DNA from: Tubiluchus corallicola
Lineage: Eukaryota; Priapulida; Priapulimorpha; Priapulimorphida; Tubiluchidae
Direction: 5' to 3'
DNA: 64,000 nucleotides
Assembly: GCA_030141605.1 (NCBI GenBank)
Contig: JAQGDQ010000043.1
Coordinates: 825,501-889,500, forward strand
Below the pieces are notes generated by a model. The model made no database searches and was not told the DNA's origin. It saw only the letters and a list, made by a program, of their open reading frames with translations. The position numbers were made by a program, and so were the translations under genes. The first letter of the stretch is position 1, and each line of letters starts with the position of its first letter. Shown one piece after another: positions 35,506-47,877 of the stretch.

Positions 35506-38500
35506 ATGCTGCACAGAATCGTCTCTAGTGTGAGTTCTAAACTATGGCATTGAGTTAGAGCATTATTTACTTTTATGTTTTTAAATTATTATTCATAATT
35601 ATAATTAGCCATTAGTTTATACCTAATCCCATTCCAGTTTAGCTATTTTGAGCTTTTGGAATTATCAATTAAAGATTGAAGATACCTAGTATTCATATTC
35701 ATAACTGAGTCCTTGCGGGGTAAAATATGAATTGAACAGCAAGTGCCTTTAGTATCAGTTTGGCTGAGAAATTCTACTGTAAATTGCACTTTTTGCTTCT
35801 CTGTGTACAATGAATGCTGTAATGTTGTATGGTCCACAAGAATCTGTGCATTTCCATAAATGTGTGGTTTACCTTTATAGAAATTTGTTTTTGTAATATT
35901 TTCAAAAGCTATAAACTTATCAAAGTGAAATGAATACAATTTCAAATTCCCAGCCATTTTACAAATTACTATGCCTCTGTAATCTGTTTACCACTATTTT
36001 CTTTTCTGCACCTCTGCTATTAAACTAAAAAAATTCTGCTTATGGCTGTGCGATTTGTTTAATTTCTAGTTACCCATTTGTGCATGTCAAAGGTTACAGA
36101 GTTAAGTGGTAATCTAATCAGTCATTATATTCTTGGGGCCAATCTATCTTTCACTAGCAACTAGTCATAACTAATGTCATGCCAAAAACCATAAGGTATC
36201 GGTTAATGGTGTATTTTTGTTGTTGATGTAGATGTTGTTTTGTCGTGTCAAATCAAACTTGACCTGAGACGAATACGACGAGACGAAGGAAATGTAACCA
36301 CTTGGACTGAGCCTTCTTTGGAATGTAATTCAAAAGTCTGTAGTTTGACACTGACTGCAGTTACTATCCCAACTTTTCACATTTTTTCCTTTAGGTCAAG
36401 TTTGCTTTGCAAAAAAATAATAAGTATGGTTTCATTTTTTTATTATTAATATATATTTATATAGTATAGATAGTATTGTATAATTTTCTTAATATGATGT
36501 ACTTTTTGTTTATGGCATACTTAAAGCATGTTATGATTCAGCAGCAATTATTCAACATTTTGTGCTTTACAGATACCTTCAGCATTGGTGAGACATTATG
36601 CTAACCAGGCACAGAAATTTGAGAAATGTATGATCTATTTTATTGTTGTACTATTATTTTAAACCACTGGTACTTATGTACTTGTAATCAAAATACCTTT
36701 GTGTGCATGAGATTGTGCAAACTAATAAAGATTGTGGATCTTCTACTATGTTTCGAAGTACAGTAGGCACCGTTTAATAGACTCTCTTTGGGATGGAAGT
36801 GCTTTGAGCCATTTAACCGACTAATTCAATTAACCTACAGGTGTAGTCTGTTACTACTATAGCAGTGTGAGTCACGACTCATCATCTTAGTATGCATTGC
36901 AAAGGCTTTAAATAAATTTTAAAAATGAATTAACGCCAAAATTTCTGTCCTTTTAAGAAAACTAATTTATATTAGTGAATTAAGAAAAAACGACAATAGA
37001 AAATTGAACAAATCTGATTATTACCATTAAAATTTTCATTTCTTCACAAAGAAGTTGGTTTATGAAATTCACATAATGATAAAAACATTGAAAATCTGTT
37101 GCTGTATGCTGCACATATTCATGCAAAACACCTAGTCACCTAGTGCTTTAGTTGCAGTCGGTGATGACCTTGTGTCACTTTGAAAAGCAGCAGCCATTTC
37201 AAAAGCAAACTGATGGGCAAGTGATTAAATGTTTAACTTCCAGAAACAATGAGGTTAGCTGCAGCAGACAAGCCAGTGACAGACATCCAAAGCAAAACTG
37301 CTATGCTAAGATATTAACTCAAATGATAAACATACTGTACCTGCTTACATACAATGCTGTACCTAACATGACTGTTTCTGTGTCGATGTAAAGATGACGT
37401 GAAAGCAGTAAAAGCTCTTTGGCACCCACAAGTGTCTTATTTTAAATAAGTGAAGAAAAAATATTGAGTCAATTATGCTGAGTCACAGTTATTTGAGTGA
37501 ATTATCGACAATTTTTATATACATTTGAATAAGAGCGGCCCGTGCTAGGCATTTTTGAGTCAATTAAGTGACAGATTCTATTAACCGCAAGTCTGTTAAG
37601 CAGTGCCTACTGTATTTCCTTTGCACTTGCTATGGCAAGAAATGGCAAAACTTTTATAATGGTGTTACATAGTATTTTTGTAAAAGGAAAGTGACAAATC
37701 AGATTAGTCTCAGAGTATTAAAGATTTTATTCATTCTGATTGATGTCTTTGAATAAGTGAACACCTTAATACAAAAAGATTAATCTCAAACACAGGCTGT
37801 TAGCAAAATTAGTGCATTATCAATTCTTGGCTGCTTTATATGGTTTGCTTTATATTCAATGTTTTTTGTTTAGTATTAGTAAATTTTCTGGTGATAAACA
37901 CATGTAGTAACATTCTACATATGTTTGTATTATTACATTTTTAAATAGTGTGTATTTTACCTATTAATTGCTTTAAATATGGTTTTTATTGAGTTACAGG
38001 TATTAATCAAGTTACACTTCTCGGCCGTGTTGGCGTTGATCCGGCAATACGTGGCACAGAACAAAATCCAGTAGTGACATTCTCTCTGGCTACTAACTCT
38101 GTTTTCAAAACAGCGAATGAGGGTGTGTACTTTTGGTGTTGTTTTTGTAGGGTTGTTGAAAGGCATAAGTTTATACTGAGTTTCTTTGGGATTATCACCA
38201 ACATTTGTTTGGGTTCATTTTCATTATTATTGATATTTTGTTAACACTGTGATTTGGTTAGTGGTGTTTAGTTGTGGATTTGTTTCACATTGGTCAACCA
38301 AACATCAAAATACGTAAAGTACGAGTATAAAATCTGTAATTCATCAGTATAGTCTCAATGTTTGCTATAAGAAAAATTAATAATGCTTCTACTTTAATTT
38401 ATTATAACAACATACATTACAGTAGTACAGTAAGTTTCATAGATTTGTTAAATAAAAAATTTGCACAGGGTTAATGAATTATGTTATGAAATAAACAGTA

Positions 38501-40478
38501 TTTACAGCATAAAAATAAAAAAATAATTTAATAATATAGTCATAATAATCATTTGAAGATGCCAATACAATATAAGTTATAGTTTTTTACACTTTCACAG
38601 GCTTGGCACAAAGAGCAGAGTGGCACAGAATCAGCATTTTTCAACCAAATCTCAGAGATCTTTCATTGCAGTATATAAAGAAAGGGTTTGTAAATTGTTT
38701 GTTTATATACAACTGTGTGGGCTTACATGCATGTCTTACAAATGACATGTCCGTTACATAAAGCTCATGAATGTTTTACTTTTATATTGTATTCAGTTTC
38801 ATTTGCAAGAATTCAGACGTACATATATATTTACAAATTATTATTTTCATTTGTTTCTTTTGTTTTACTCCTAGCGGGCTGCTGAGAGGAAGTACAATTA
38901 TAACTGATTTATTTAGTGAAGATGCACGTATGCTGATAAAATAATTATTATTGCAATATTTCATGAGATCTGAGAAGTATCATTGTGATAATAATTTTTA
39001 TGCAATGAAAAATTACGTTGGATCAGTAAAAAATGAAGCTAATTATCTTACAGTGTACTTGCAAGCAATTCTGCGGAATTTTTTCAGATTAGTTGAGTTT
39101 ATAATATGCAAGCAGACATCAGCTAGCACATTGCTATGTATCAGTATGAAAAACCTTTGCTCAGTAAATTTAGGTCATTATTGGCTCCTTGTAAACTTAT
39201 AAGTGATTATTAGAAAGGAGTAATACAACAAAATCAGCACAAGCAAGTTCAAAAATTTGTCATTAAATAACCAAATTGATATTAAAACTTATCATTGCTT
39301 AATTGATATTCATTTAGAAGACTCACTTACTAACATTCCTTATTTAGCAATGATTGTCATTGCGTCTTGCCTGTCTGATGCATCAAAACTTGTTTGCCAA
39401 GTTGGTTGATTTTGATATCAAACACATAGCAGTAAGTATCAGCGATGATCTTAATCCGTTAAAGACGATTTACACACATTTAACAAAACAAAGCGAGCGA
39501 AAGGAAAGTGTCCTTCAGTACCTTGTGGTAGGCTGTAAGGGTGCAACAACGAAAACACGTTAATTTCTCCAGACATTGTCATAAATCTTGTAAACATTTT
39601 TTTATATGAGCAATTGGCGATTTTACCTCTGAAATGATCGTCATGCATTTGCAATAACTTTACAGTATCTCTTGTAGAAAACGGCATCATTTAAAGACAA
39701 TTTTCTAAGGGTTAAGAGTAAGTAATATGAACAGATTTGGTGCTGTGTATGTGAAGCGTAGTGATGCTCTATTACCTGTAAATTTGTGTAGGATGCGTAT
39801 ATATTTAAGTGGTCGTTTGAGTTATGGACAGATCACGGATGCAAGTGGCGTAACTAGAACAGCTACCAGTATAATAGCAGGTAAGTGTATTTGCGAGTGT
39901 TTTTATTGTATTTACAACTGGCATTAGTAGTCTATCTGCTGTTAAAGCCACTATATGCGAGATTCGAGAATACATTAGTAACAAGGTACAGCGTGCAAAA
40001 GTTTTAATGCAACATCGCTGGTGTCTCGTTGGACAGAAGAAAATCATTTTAATTACTCTAAACTTAAATTTATGTTGTATTGTCATCATACTTTTTTGAG
40101 TTTTGGATAGTGCTGCCACCTTCAGGTGTTCTTGTTAAAATTGTTAAATCTTTCTCTTTACTATTTAAATTTTCATTGGCTTCTACAGTTTAGGAATGCA
40201 TAATCTCTAAACCTGTTTTCACACCTAAATGATTTCACCTGTAGTTTTTGGTCACTTGGTTTTCTGTTTTTTAACATGACACTACTTCGCTGTTCATGTA
40301 GACACTTCAGAATAAAATCTTAAAACTAAATTTCAAGTTTTTTGGTTTCTTCAAACTACTCATAGTTAAATATGCTGATATCTTTATATGTTTTCCGAAA
40401 GATGAAATTGTAAGAGAAATTTGGTTCACAGATTCACTGCACAAGGCAGAATGGAGTTTGCTTTCTATACTTCATTGA
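35506..40478 (+). CDS. SSBP1: Mitochondrial single-stranded DNA-binding protein SSBP1, complete, 6 coding exons
   Basis: SSBP1 coats single-stranded mitochondrial DNA and supports the Twinkle/POLG replisome. Coding exons: 35506-35529, 36573-36627, 38000-38122, 38601-38685, 39792-39880, 40402-40478; all phases join, giving 150 residues against 148 in human. Residues 1-26 (MLHRIVSS, IPSALVRHYANQ) are basic and hydroxylated, as expected of a matrix-targeting peptide. The OB-fold follows: INQVTLLGRVGVDPAIR (28-44), NPVVTFSLATN, EWHRISIF, LQYIKKG, RIYLSGRLSYG, TATSIIAD. The aromatic and WHR-type positions used for ssDNA binding are kept. The first ATG in its exon is used; that exon has no upstream in-frame stop, so a start in an earlier exon cannot be excluded. 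The C-terminal exon (EIVREIWFTDSLHK...) is longer and more hydrophobic than in vertebrates and is the least certain; an alternative acceptor at 40432 would shorten it by ten codons. Confidence 0.92.
35530..36572. other. SSBP1 intron 1
   Basis: Carries a 104-codon minus-strand open frame (35957-35643, MAGNLKLYSFHFDKFIAFEN...) with ATG and stop. Such lengths occur by chance in a window this size, and no family is recognised. Nothing else seen. Confidence 0.5.
36628..37999. other. SSBP1 intron 2
   Basis: Most of it is a TA-flanked MITE (36761-37612). The remainder is AT-rich with nothing recognised. Confidence 0.6.
36761..37612. mobile_element. Tigger/pogo-like MITE, 852 bp
   Basis: TIRs CAGTAGGCACCGTTTAATAG (left) and CAGTAGGCACTGCTTAACAG (right, complement), both continuing AC(T)..., with TA on each side (36759-36760 and 37613-37614). 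TA duplication plus CAGTNNGC-type ends fits Tc1/mariner-pogo/Tigger. The internal 79-codon frame has no transposase similarity that I can see. Confidence 0.85.
38123..38600. other. SSBP1 intron 3
   Basis: AT-rich; nothing recognised. Confidence 0.6.
38686..39791. other. SSBP1 intron 4
   Basis: AT-rich; nothing recognised. A GTTTGT donor is used at its start. Confidence 0.55.
39881..40401. other. SSBP1 intron 5
   Basis: AT-rich; nothing recognised. Confidence 0.55.
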
Positions 40479-42565
40479 TGATGGTTTTGAGTCTAAGTAA
40501 GGTATACCATCTGATTTAAAAGCAAATATGAGGCAGTGGCATGGTGGTTACGTCTTTTCAAGGGGGATTGACATCCATTATCCCTGCCTCTTCTTCCGTG
40601 ATAAAATTGCAACATTATTAGCACAGAAAGTAGGCGTAGACATGACATACATAAACAAATAGTTACTAGCTATGACTGCTTCTATATTTATTGTTCTATA
40701 ATAATTACTGAAATAAGCTGTACAGTAACATACAGTCATTGCAAGTATCCACTCAATCTGCAATGGCCAAAAATAAAATAATTTGATTCTATAGTACTTA
40801 CATATGTCATGTGTAGTAGCCAAGTAGTCTAGATTGCACACTGAACCCACAAATTTATGAGACAGGCCTAATGTTAGTGTTATTAGTGTGTGTATATATG
40901 GTAATGTACGGTAGATAGGAGTCATTGATTTCTAACATTTTTTTTAATTTTTCTAGTCTGCACACTTCCCAACTCACTGTCCTGCAGCCTTAGTCTGCAT
41001 TTGTAGCACTGCCATTGCTGTGACTGTGAGGTTCCATGGGTAAAAACTGAAACTTGCTGCTGTACTTTTAGCCCTGTGGTTGAGTATGTATCATGAAGGA
41101 CCACTGGAAATAAAATCATTGCATTTGTACAAAAGCCATGAGCTGACAGAGCTGTTCAAGTCCCAGTTAGAGCATGCTAGGGAAATTGTAGACTCACATG
41201 AGTAGTATACCAGCCTACGGTTTTATCTAAAATGCTTTTTGAGTTACAATAGTAATACTAAAACAATAATAATCACTATAAAAACCGTAAAATTGGAGGA
41301 AAAATCGAACTTAATTCAGCAACTTCTACCTATGTTAAATATAATTTCCATGAAATTTAGCCACTTGGTTTAATATTACCTATATTGCTAAGCATGTATT
41401 GCTGCAAGTATATACGTGCAGAAAGTTGTGGTTAGCAGCTAATTCAGCTATGATAGTTATAATAATATTAATTGTTAAATGATATTGTTTAATGTGTGTA
41501 ATTGTTAAATGTGCTAAAGATACCAGTGATGTCCTGGCAAAGCTGAAGCAGCTCATTTTTGCCTGTACAAAGCTTTTCGTCGGTTTGTAAATATGATATG
41601 ATGATCAACAGTGTCTAAATTATAATTTGACACCTAATCATGTTTTGCCTTCAGCGCTGCTTTAAGCTTGTAGACTATGAAAGGATAACTGTATTTAGTA
41701 ACTAAGGATAATTAATGGCTGCTTATGAAAGGATACAAATTTGCAAATAGCTCAACTTAGTGGTCATTTTCTTTCCATGTTTAATGTTAAAAGAAACAAA
41801 TAGCTGAATTGTCGAAGACTCACATTGTTGGCTTCACGTGCTCACCACTGGTTGGGGTTTCAGATGGACAATGTTAATAAGTTTTGATTGTTTTCTGTAA
41901 AATTTTTTTTGATTGCCATAACAAACGTTCTACGTTTATTCCTTGAGTTTCGCATTTGCTACCTCCACCACCAGTATACGTAGCTCTGCCTAAAACCTCA
42001 TGAGTCAACGAACTGCAAAGTAGTTACAGTTAGCCCATGTCATTCCTCTGAGAACCTCAGCATGGAGTGAAGTGCAAACCAACAAACAATGTCAGTGCAC
42101 ACACACACAGACGAAATTTAGAAAAGTGCAATCCTAAATTCACAGCAGTTACACAGTTAGGCAGTGTTAGGCCTCTTTAGAAAATAGATAAATGACCACC
42201 AGGAAAATTATTTCGAATAGTTGATGCCATTTTCACCGAGCTATTTATTGCTAGCTCACTGAATAGTAAAGTAGGGTTAAAAATTAATGAAAAATCCCAA
42301 CTTGAGAAAAAAGAACACGAACTTCCAAACTACCAGTTTGTGGTTTTCATCAAGTGAAATATAAAAAACTTACATAAAATTGCTATATATGTTAATTTTT
42401 TTAGAGTTTTTTGTTTTGCTAACATGCGGAAAAAAGATAGAGAAACAACGAATAAAAAGCCACAAGGGCAAGCAGAGGCATGAAATCACTGCCCACAATC
42501 ACATTGTGCTGCAGTGAAACCCTAAATTTATGTTATATCAGATGTGGCCATCTTCATCTGGCTAT
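40479..42565. other. SSBP1 3' flank
   Basis: Presumed SSBP1 3' UTR; AATAAA motifs occur near 40770 and 41105. The rest is AT-rich with no gene recognised. Confidence 0.5.
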
Positions 42566-42575
42566 CCTTGTTGAG

Positions 42576-43524
42576 AGAATGTAGGTAAAAATGGCACAAA
42601 TGGTAAAGTACGTAAAAATGGCACACTTAGTACTGTATGTGCTTAGGGTTATTGTTGGAGTGGGGTATAATTATTTTAGTTGTTTTTACCTCTGCCAATG
42701 AAGTTATTATTCAACACAGTTTGTTTGTTTGTCTATTTGGTTGTGTTTTTGTCTGTTATGGCAATAAGACTATTATGCAAAAACTGTCTGACAGATTTCC
42801 AAATTCTTTGTGAAGAAAAGTGGCACAGAGTGCCATAATGGGAATTTTTTCACTGGTTCTTTTTTCGCAAGATGTGGCTGAGCACCACCTACAAAAAACA
42901 TTCGTGAAGCACTTCATGAAGATCTCAGTGGGAGTGTTTAGTACTTCTTTTTATTATATCCACCTGGACACACAACTACGAGTTTCGAGGAAATCTCTCT
43001 TGTAAAATTGTGTAATGCTGTCCATAACCTTTGTTTGTTAATGTGTGTAGCCCTATAAGATGACTTGGCACGTATATATTTGTCAGTCTATTACCACCGC
43101 CAAAATTAATGGTGAAAAGGTAGATAAACACTATGTTGAATATTCTAGCGTTATTGATTATCAATCCATTTAATGAACAAATATTTTGTGAGTCTTTTGC
43201 TAGTCTATATAATGCCAACACATGTTTGCTTGTTTATCGTGGCGTTAAATTTTTGAATCAGAAGAATCAGATGAATAAGATTAGGATTGTTCAGCTTTGG
43301 CAGAGATCTGCTTCCTACTGAGCGCATTCTAGTTTTATGTAGAAATCAATTGCATCAAAATAACATACGTGCCATTTTTTCCTACTTTTCCATTTGTGCC
43401 ATTTTACCTACTTTTCCATTTGTGCCATGTTTATCTACTTTCCGTTTGTGCCATTTTTTTCTGTGCCATTATTTACTGTGCCATTTTTTCGGTGCCATTT
43501 TTCCTCTGCCATTTTTACCACGCA
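42576..43524 (-). mobile_element. Long-TIR element, copy B, possible Mutator-like
   Basis: Left end TAGGTAAAAATGGCACAAAT; right end (complement) TGGTAAAAATGGCAGAGG followed by an array of AATGGCACA repeats. The 10-bp sequence CCTTGTTGAG occurs at 42566-42575 and 43525-43534, a target duplication of the length made by Mutator-like elements. No transposase. Homologous to 30725-31545 in inverted orientation. The superfamily call is tentative. Confidence 0.65.
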
Positions 43525-44882
43525 CCTTGTTGAGGTGCATGCAATTGTAATGGCTAATCCAGTAAAGACAAGTTGTACTAATATCTTTTCATAAATATAG
43601 ACGACTTCATGTTTCAATGTTAGACAACTCCATCCTCACTTCACTCGCATGCTGGAGAAATATCCTTCATTTTAGGTTTGAAATTCTCTTAATGGTACTT
43701 TCTTGACAGTTCCAGTTTTCAAATTGTCGTTTTCGGTGGTTGAATGTAAAAACAATCTGTGTCTTATTTCTGATTATCCACCCAGTTTGAAATGATAAAA
43801 AAGCGTCCTGCATGTTCCTTTGTCATGACTATTATGTGATTTACCTGCTTAAAGTAGAAGAAAAGGCAATTTTAAAGTATGTCCCAAAAAACTTCCCGCA
43901 CAAATTTATATTACTTAGCATTATGCTTATCTGTTTGAAAGACTTATATAACTAGAAAAGAATATTCTTAGTAATTTAAAATGTTCGTGCGAACTGGTAA
44001 AATTTTACTGATTCGTCCTCCCATTGTGCACCACTTACTCACCAAAAAACACGTTATCAATCTTATTGACAATATAAAGTAATTTAAACTTTTGCACTGT
44101 AAGTGAAGTGGGCGCTATAAATATGCTGATTATTTTTTTCAAAATTTACGTAATGTTACCTAAACTTGCTTCAAACGACCTACCGTCATAATGTCTATGC
44201 CTAACGGTCATATCGGAAGTTTAAATTTTCATGTTTTATGCAGCGTGATGCAAGCCCTGCATGCAATAAGACGTGAGAATTTTTTAAGCTTTATTTGTGA
44301 AGAGTATTTTCTTGTGCTTTAAGTTTCCCTAGTGTGGCAGTATTAAAGGCCTATATAACCCGAACAGACATTGAAATTTTTTAACTCATTTTTATGATTA
44401 CAACTTACACAGAGCATTCATAATTATTATTAAACAAAAGAGACTTATACATTAAATGACCTATCTTTTTCTGGCGAATTTCGAATGCGGCCATTGCCGT
44501 AAAGATCACCATGTTTCACGTCTTTGGCGTAAGTGAGCAAGAATGACGCGCGTAGTACAGAACTCGTCTTTGGTTACCGATCTTTGGTGACAACACTATA
44601 CTGGTAATGTCATTCGTCTCCTGCTCCTCAAATTTAATACTGCTAACAACGAAGTGATAAAAAAGTCAATAGAAACAAGTTTTACAGTAAGTTTGTAATA
44701 AAATAAATTGAAGATTCCTAATGAGAGTAGGATTTTAAGTTGTAAAAGCTTATATTATAGTATGGTTTTAGTTTGACTTTAATAATATTAGATTCAAGCA
44801 AGTCATTTTTGGTCTTAGACCATCACATCTCTATAAGATACACAGTCTTATGAACATCCTTGAAACAGCAGAGTTTTCTCAC

Positions 44883-44946
44883 CTGTGCTTTTATGTTGTT
44901 TACCTGTTTCCTAATCCGCCTGCTTTCATCTTTGTTGAACAAAAGG
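44883..44946 (-). CDS. Possible internal exon, unidentified
   Basis: A 64-nt stretch is bounded by TTGTCAG and GTGAGA and is open in only one frame, reading LLFNKDESRRIRKQVNNIKAQ (a charged helix-like peptide; quoted in full it is 21 residues, positions 44945-44883). No partner exons were identified. A chance pairing of splice signals is possible. Confidence 0.25.
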
Positions 44947-47729
44947 CTGACAACATATCACACTTAGTATAATTTTTTTCAGATGACATAATTTTCCTTT
45001 CATCTGCCGACACACAGGAGATGTCAGCAGCAGGTGAAGACGTTTGAGCCTATTTCACCCCGGTGTGCATGGTTGTAAATACTAAATAAGTTGTACACAG
45101 TTTAAAAACATTGATTTGTAAGTCATAATGTTTATTTTTATATGCAAAGTTAGGGAAAATGATGTGCATAAATTTTGTTAACCAGGGTTGTCGTAACAGC
45201 ATTATAGGCTTCCAGGCAAAGCAGTGCACTGGGACCTCCTACCTACACAACCTCTCACGGGAATCAAAATGTAAATGGTCGATAAAATTAAACATGTACT
45301 TATTGTATTGGTACTTCTAACAAAATCAGTGTTTGAACATTAGAAAACATGCTGTACAGTAAAGGTTAATAATCAATACAAACGTTTGAAAAATATAACA
45401 TGAGCCCCGAAAAACACAACAATTTTAACATTGACAGCAAGTCACATATTGATATACATAGATTAGCATGGGTGGCCCTCAGGCAACTGCTCAGTGTGGC
45501 GTTGCGTTAAAACGACCTTGTTTTTAACCATTATTACTATGCAGTTTATTGTTTGAATAGCACTTATATTCACGAATCTAGTATTAAACATTTCCTTGCT
45601 TGATGATGTGAACCAATGCTGTGCAATTTTGATGTTTTAAACTGCAGATTCTAGGTACCTAGCATTTTTACAATTTTTGTATTAAAAAATGTCTTAGGTT
45701 ATTTTCATTTCATTTTTCTATAGATTAATATGATTTTGTACGTACATTGTTAATAATTACATGTGTTATCAATTATGCTGCTTCAGTAATGTGAAACATA
45801 AATTTGTTAATTTGTAGAGCATTGTAAATCATTTATTTGTAAATTGTGTTGTTTGTCAATAATATAATTGATAAATTTATCAATATTTGTCTGGCCTGTA
45901 GAATGTCAAATTGTGCCAAAACGTATGTCATTTATTCAAACCTATTAGGCCTATTTTAGCAGTCTCTTATAGTGTAATGAAAAATTGTAAGGTATACATA
46001 GTAAGAACCTTAACTAGAATACATACATTGTTGATCGCAATTTTAAACTTGATAATCTTAATGTGTTTCTCCTTAAAAGACACATTACACTTTTGTTTGT
46101 AGTTTTTCTTAACACATCGTAAATTTTGAAAAATGCATTCCTAATATGTATCCTACTAATATGTTTCTTCTGCTTGTAGACCGTCTTTCATGACTGTGTT
46201 TACGGAATGCCAAAGTTATTATAATAACTAATGTTAATTGCTATGAAACATAATGTTTTACGTTTTCCTTTGTTGTTTTATATACAGCTGTCAGTTTCAG
46301 CTTGATAACTCATTTTCGTTTCTGCTGAAATTTCTTTCCCTAACGTAGCTTGAATTTTTGCCTTGTTTTTACAGTTAGCTTGGGCAGCTGGGCTTTTATT
46401 ATGATTGTTGCTTGCTGTTGTGTTGTGCACCATTCAGAGGGCTGCAAGAACTGTGGCCTGTCAATTCAAATTCAATGTTTCCATTAATTTTTTATTAAAC
46501 ACAAGTGTGCTAACAGAAAGTTGCTAATAACATCTAGTCGAGATTACTATAACACACTGTTGATTGATACTGATTGTTGACATCAAATTAAAAGCTATAT
46601 TAGTCCACAGGCCGAGTTACTGTTGGTACAGTGCTGATAAAATTTTGATGTGATTTTAGCATCGGCACACAGAAAAGAAATACTGTTATAGAAAGAAGTG
46701 GACCGTGACATCTGAGGGACAACTTGTATAATTTTATTGGTAAATGATCTTAATTTTGTTAGTATCAAGTACTTTTACTGTTATACGAATGTAGTTTTTT
46801 TTCAGTATTGATAATACCACTATTTGGCATTTAAATATATCAGAACTCACTGTTTTACATATATTTAGTATTATGTAATTGTCAAAAATTATGTGTAGTA
46901 ATTATCAAAATTGTGCAAAATGTACAAAATAAATGATTTTACTTGCATTTATGTTTGGTTATAAATAATCATTTGGTGTTATTGTTACAATAGTGTATTA
47001 CTATTTCTGTGTTGTATGGTAAAATGCGTATAAGCCTACTTGTGTGGAGTACAGATAAATATACTTGATATGTAAAAGCTGGAAGGTAGTTTTAAAAATA
47101 CAGAAAAGTAGAGCTGGAAAGTATACTTTCGTTGTTTGTAATTTTCTGCAAAGTTTTGCCTTTTATACCAGTAGGTAGGTTTTAATCAAATGTTCTTGGT
47201 TCTATCTAACTCAATGCTATCATTATAAGTGAACTTTTAAGACAAGGGTTAAATCTTCAAGTTTACAGAATCAGGGTTTCTGTGATAGCAGTGCAGCATT
47301 GTGGCCCGTGCACTGATTGTTCTACTCTGTACAAGTCTATGTTTTGTGTTTGACAAGTAGTTTAGTTTATATAAATCTAGATGAAACACACTGCCAAGAG
47401 GAAGGACTCTATAAACACCTGCACAACTTATTAACTGATTGTTAGTTTGCAGGTGTGTGAAATTTAGAATAAGGCAGACATCTATAAATTCGGTATATTA
47501 GCTATCTTGAGTACTAGGTGGCTTATTTAGTGCAAAACAATGAATTAACGAAGTGGTAGAAATAAATCATTTTATTTTACAGGTTGTGTTGGTGTAGTCA
47601 CAGCTGTTAGCATTAGAATTATCACAGTTCGTGTTACTTGTAAAGTTAAAACTTATTTTGAATCATAAATTTCCGTGTTCGTCTGATTAGGAATCGCTTT
47701 TGCCTGTTTGCAACTTTGATCAGCGCTTA

Positions 47730-47877
47730 TTATGCACTCACTTTATGTATTTTGATGGGAAATTCCATTGGTTTATTTTCATATGCCTCGTAATTATGAA
47801 GACCTTCATTTGTGGTCGTTGCTCTCGTGTCGTAATCAGATTTTGCAAGAAGTGGCAGAATTAGCGTAGGATTTCTA
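47730..47877 (-). CDS. Possible terminal exon, unidentified
   Basis: After an acceptor (ACTATAACAG) the minus strand is open for 48 codons: RNPTLILPLLAKSDYDTR, then TTNEGLHNYEAYENKPMEFP and IKIHKVSA before TAA. The composition (tyrosine, asparagine, acidic residues) looks more like protein than like random AT-rich translation. An AATAAA on the same strand lies near 47567. It would need an upstream exon ending in phase 2, which I could not find. Length alone does not exclude chance. Confidence 0.35.

Noticed and set aside
35643-35957. 104-codon minus-strand open frame in SSBP1 intron 1
   Set aside because: Frames of this length are expected by chance in 64 kb over six frames. No domain or splice context was recognised, and a fleeting resemblance to the TEN1 C terminus did not hold through the middle.
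40578-40925. 115-codon minus-strand open frame downstream of SSBP1
   Set aside because: Low-complexity hydrophobic/tyrosine-rich translation without splice context or similarity.
46379-46495. Plus-strand exon-like segment after TTTTTACAG reading SLGSWAFIMIVACCC...
   Set aside because: It has a good acceptor but no donor or partner exons, and the cysteine/valine-rich peptide is short and unrecognised. Evidence is too thin.
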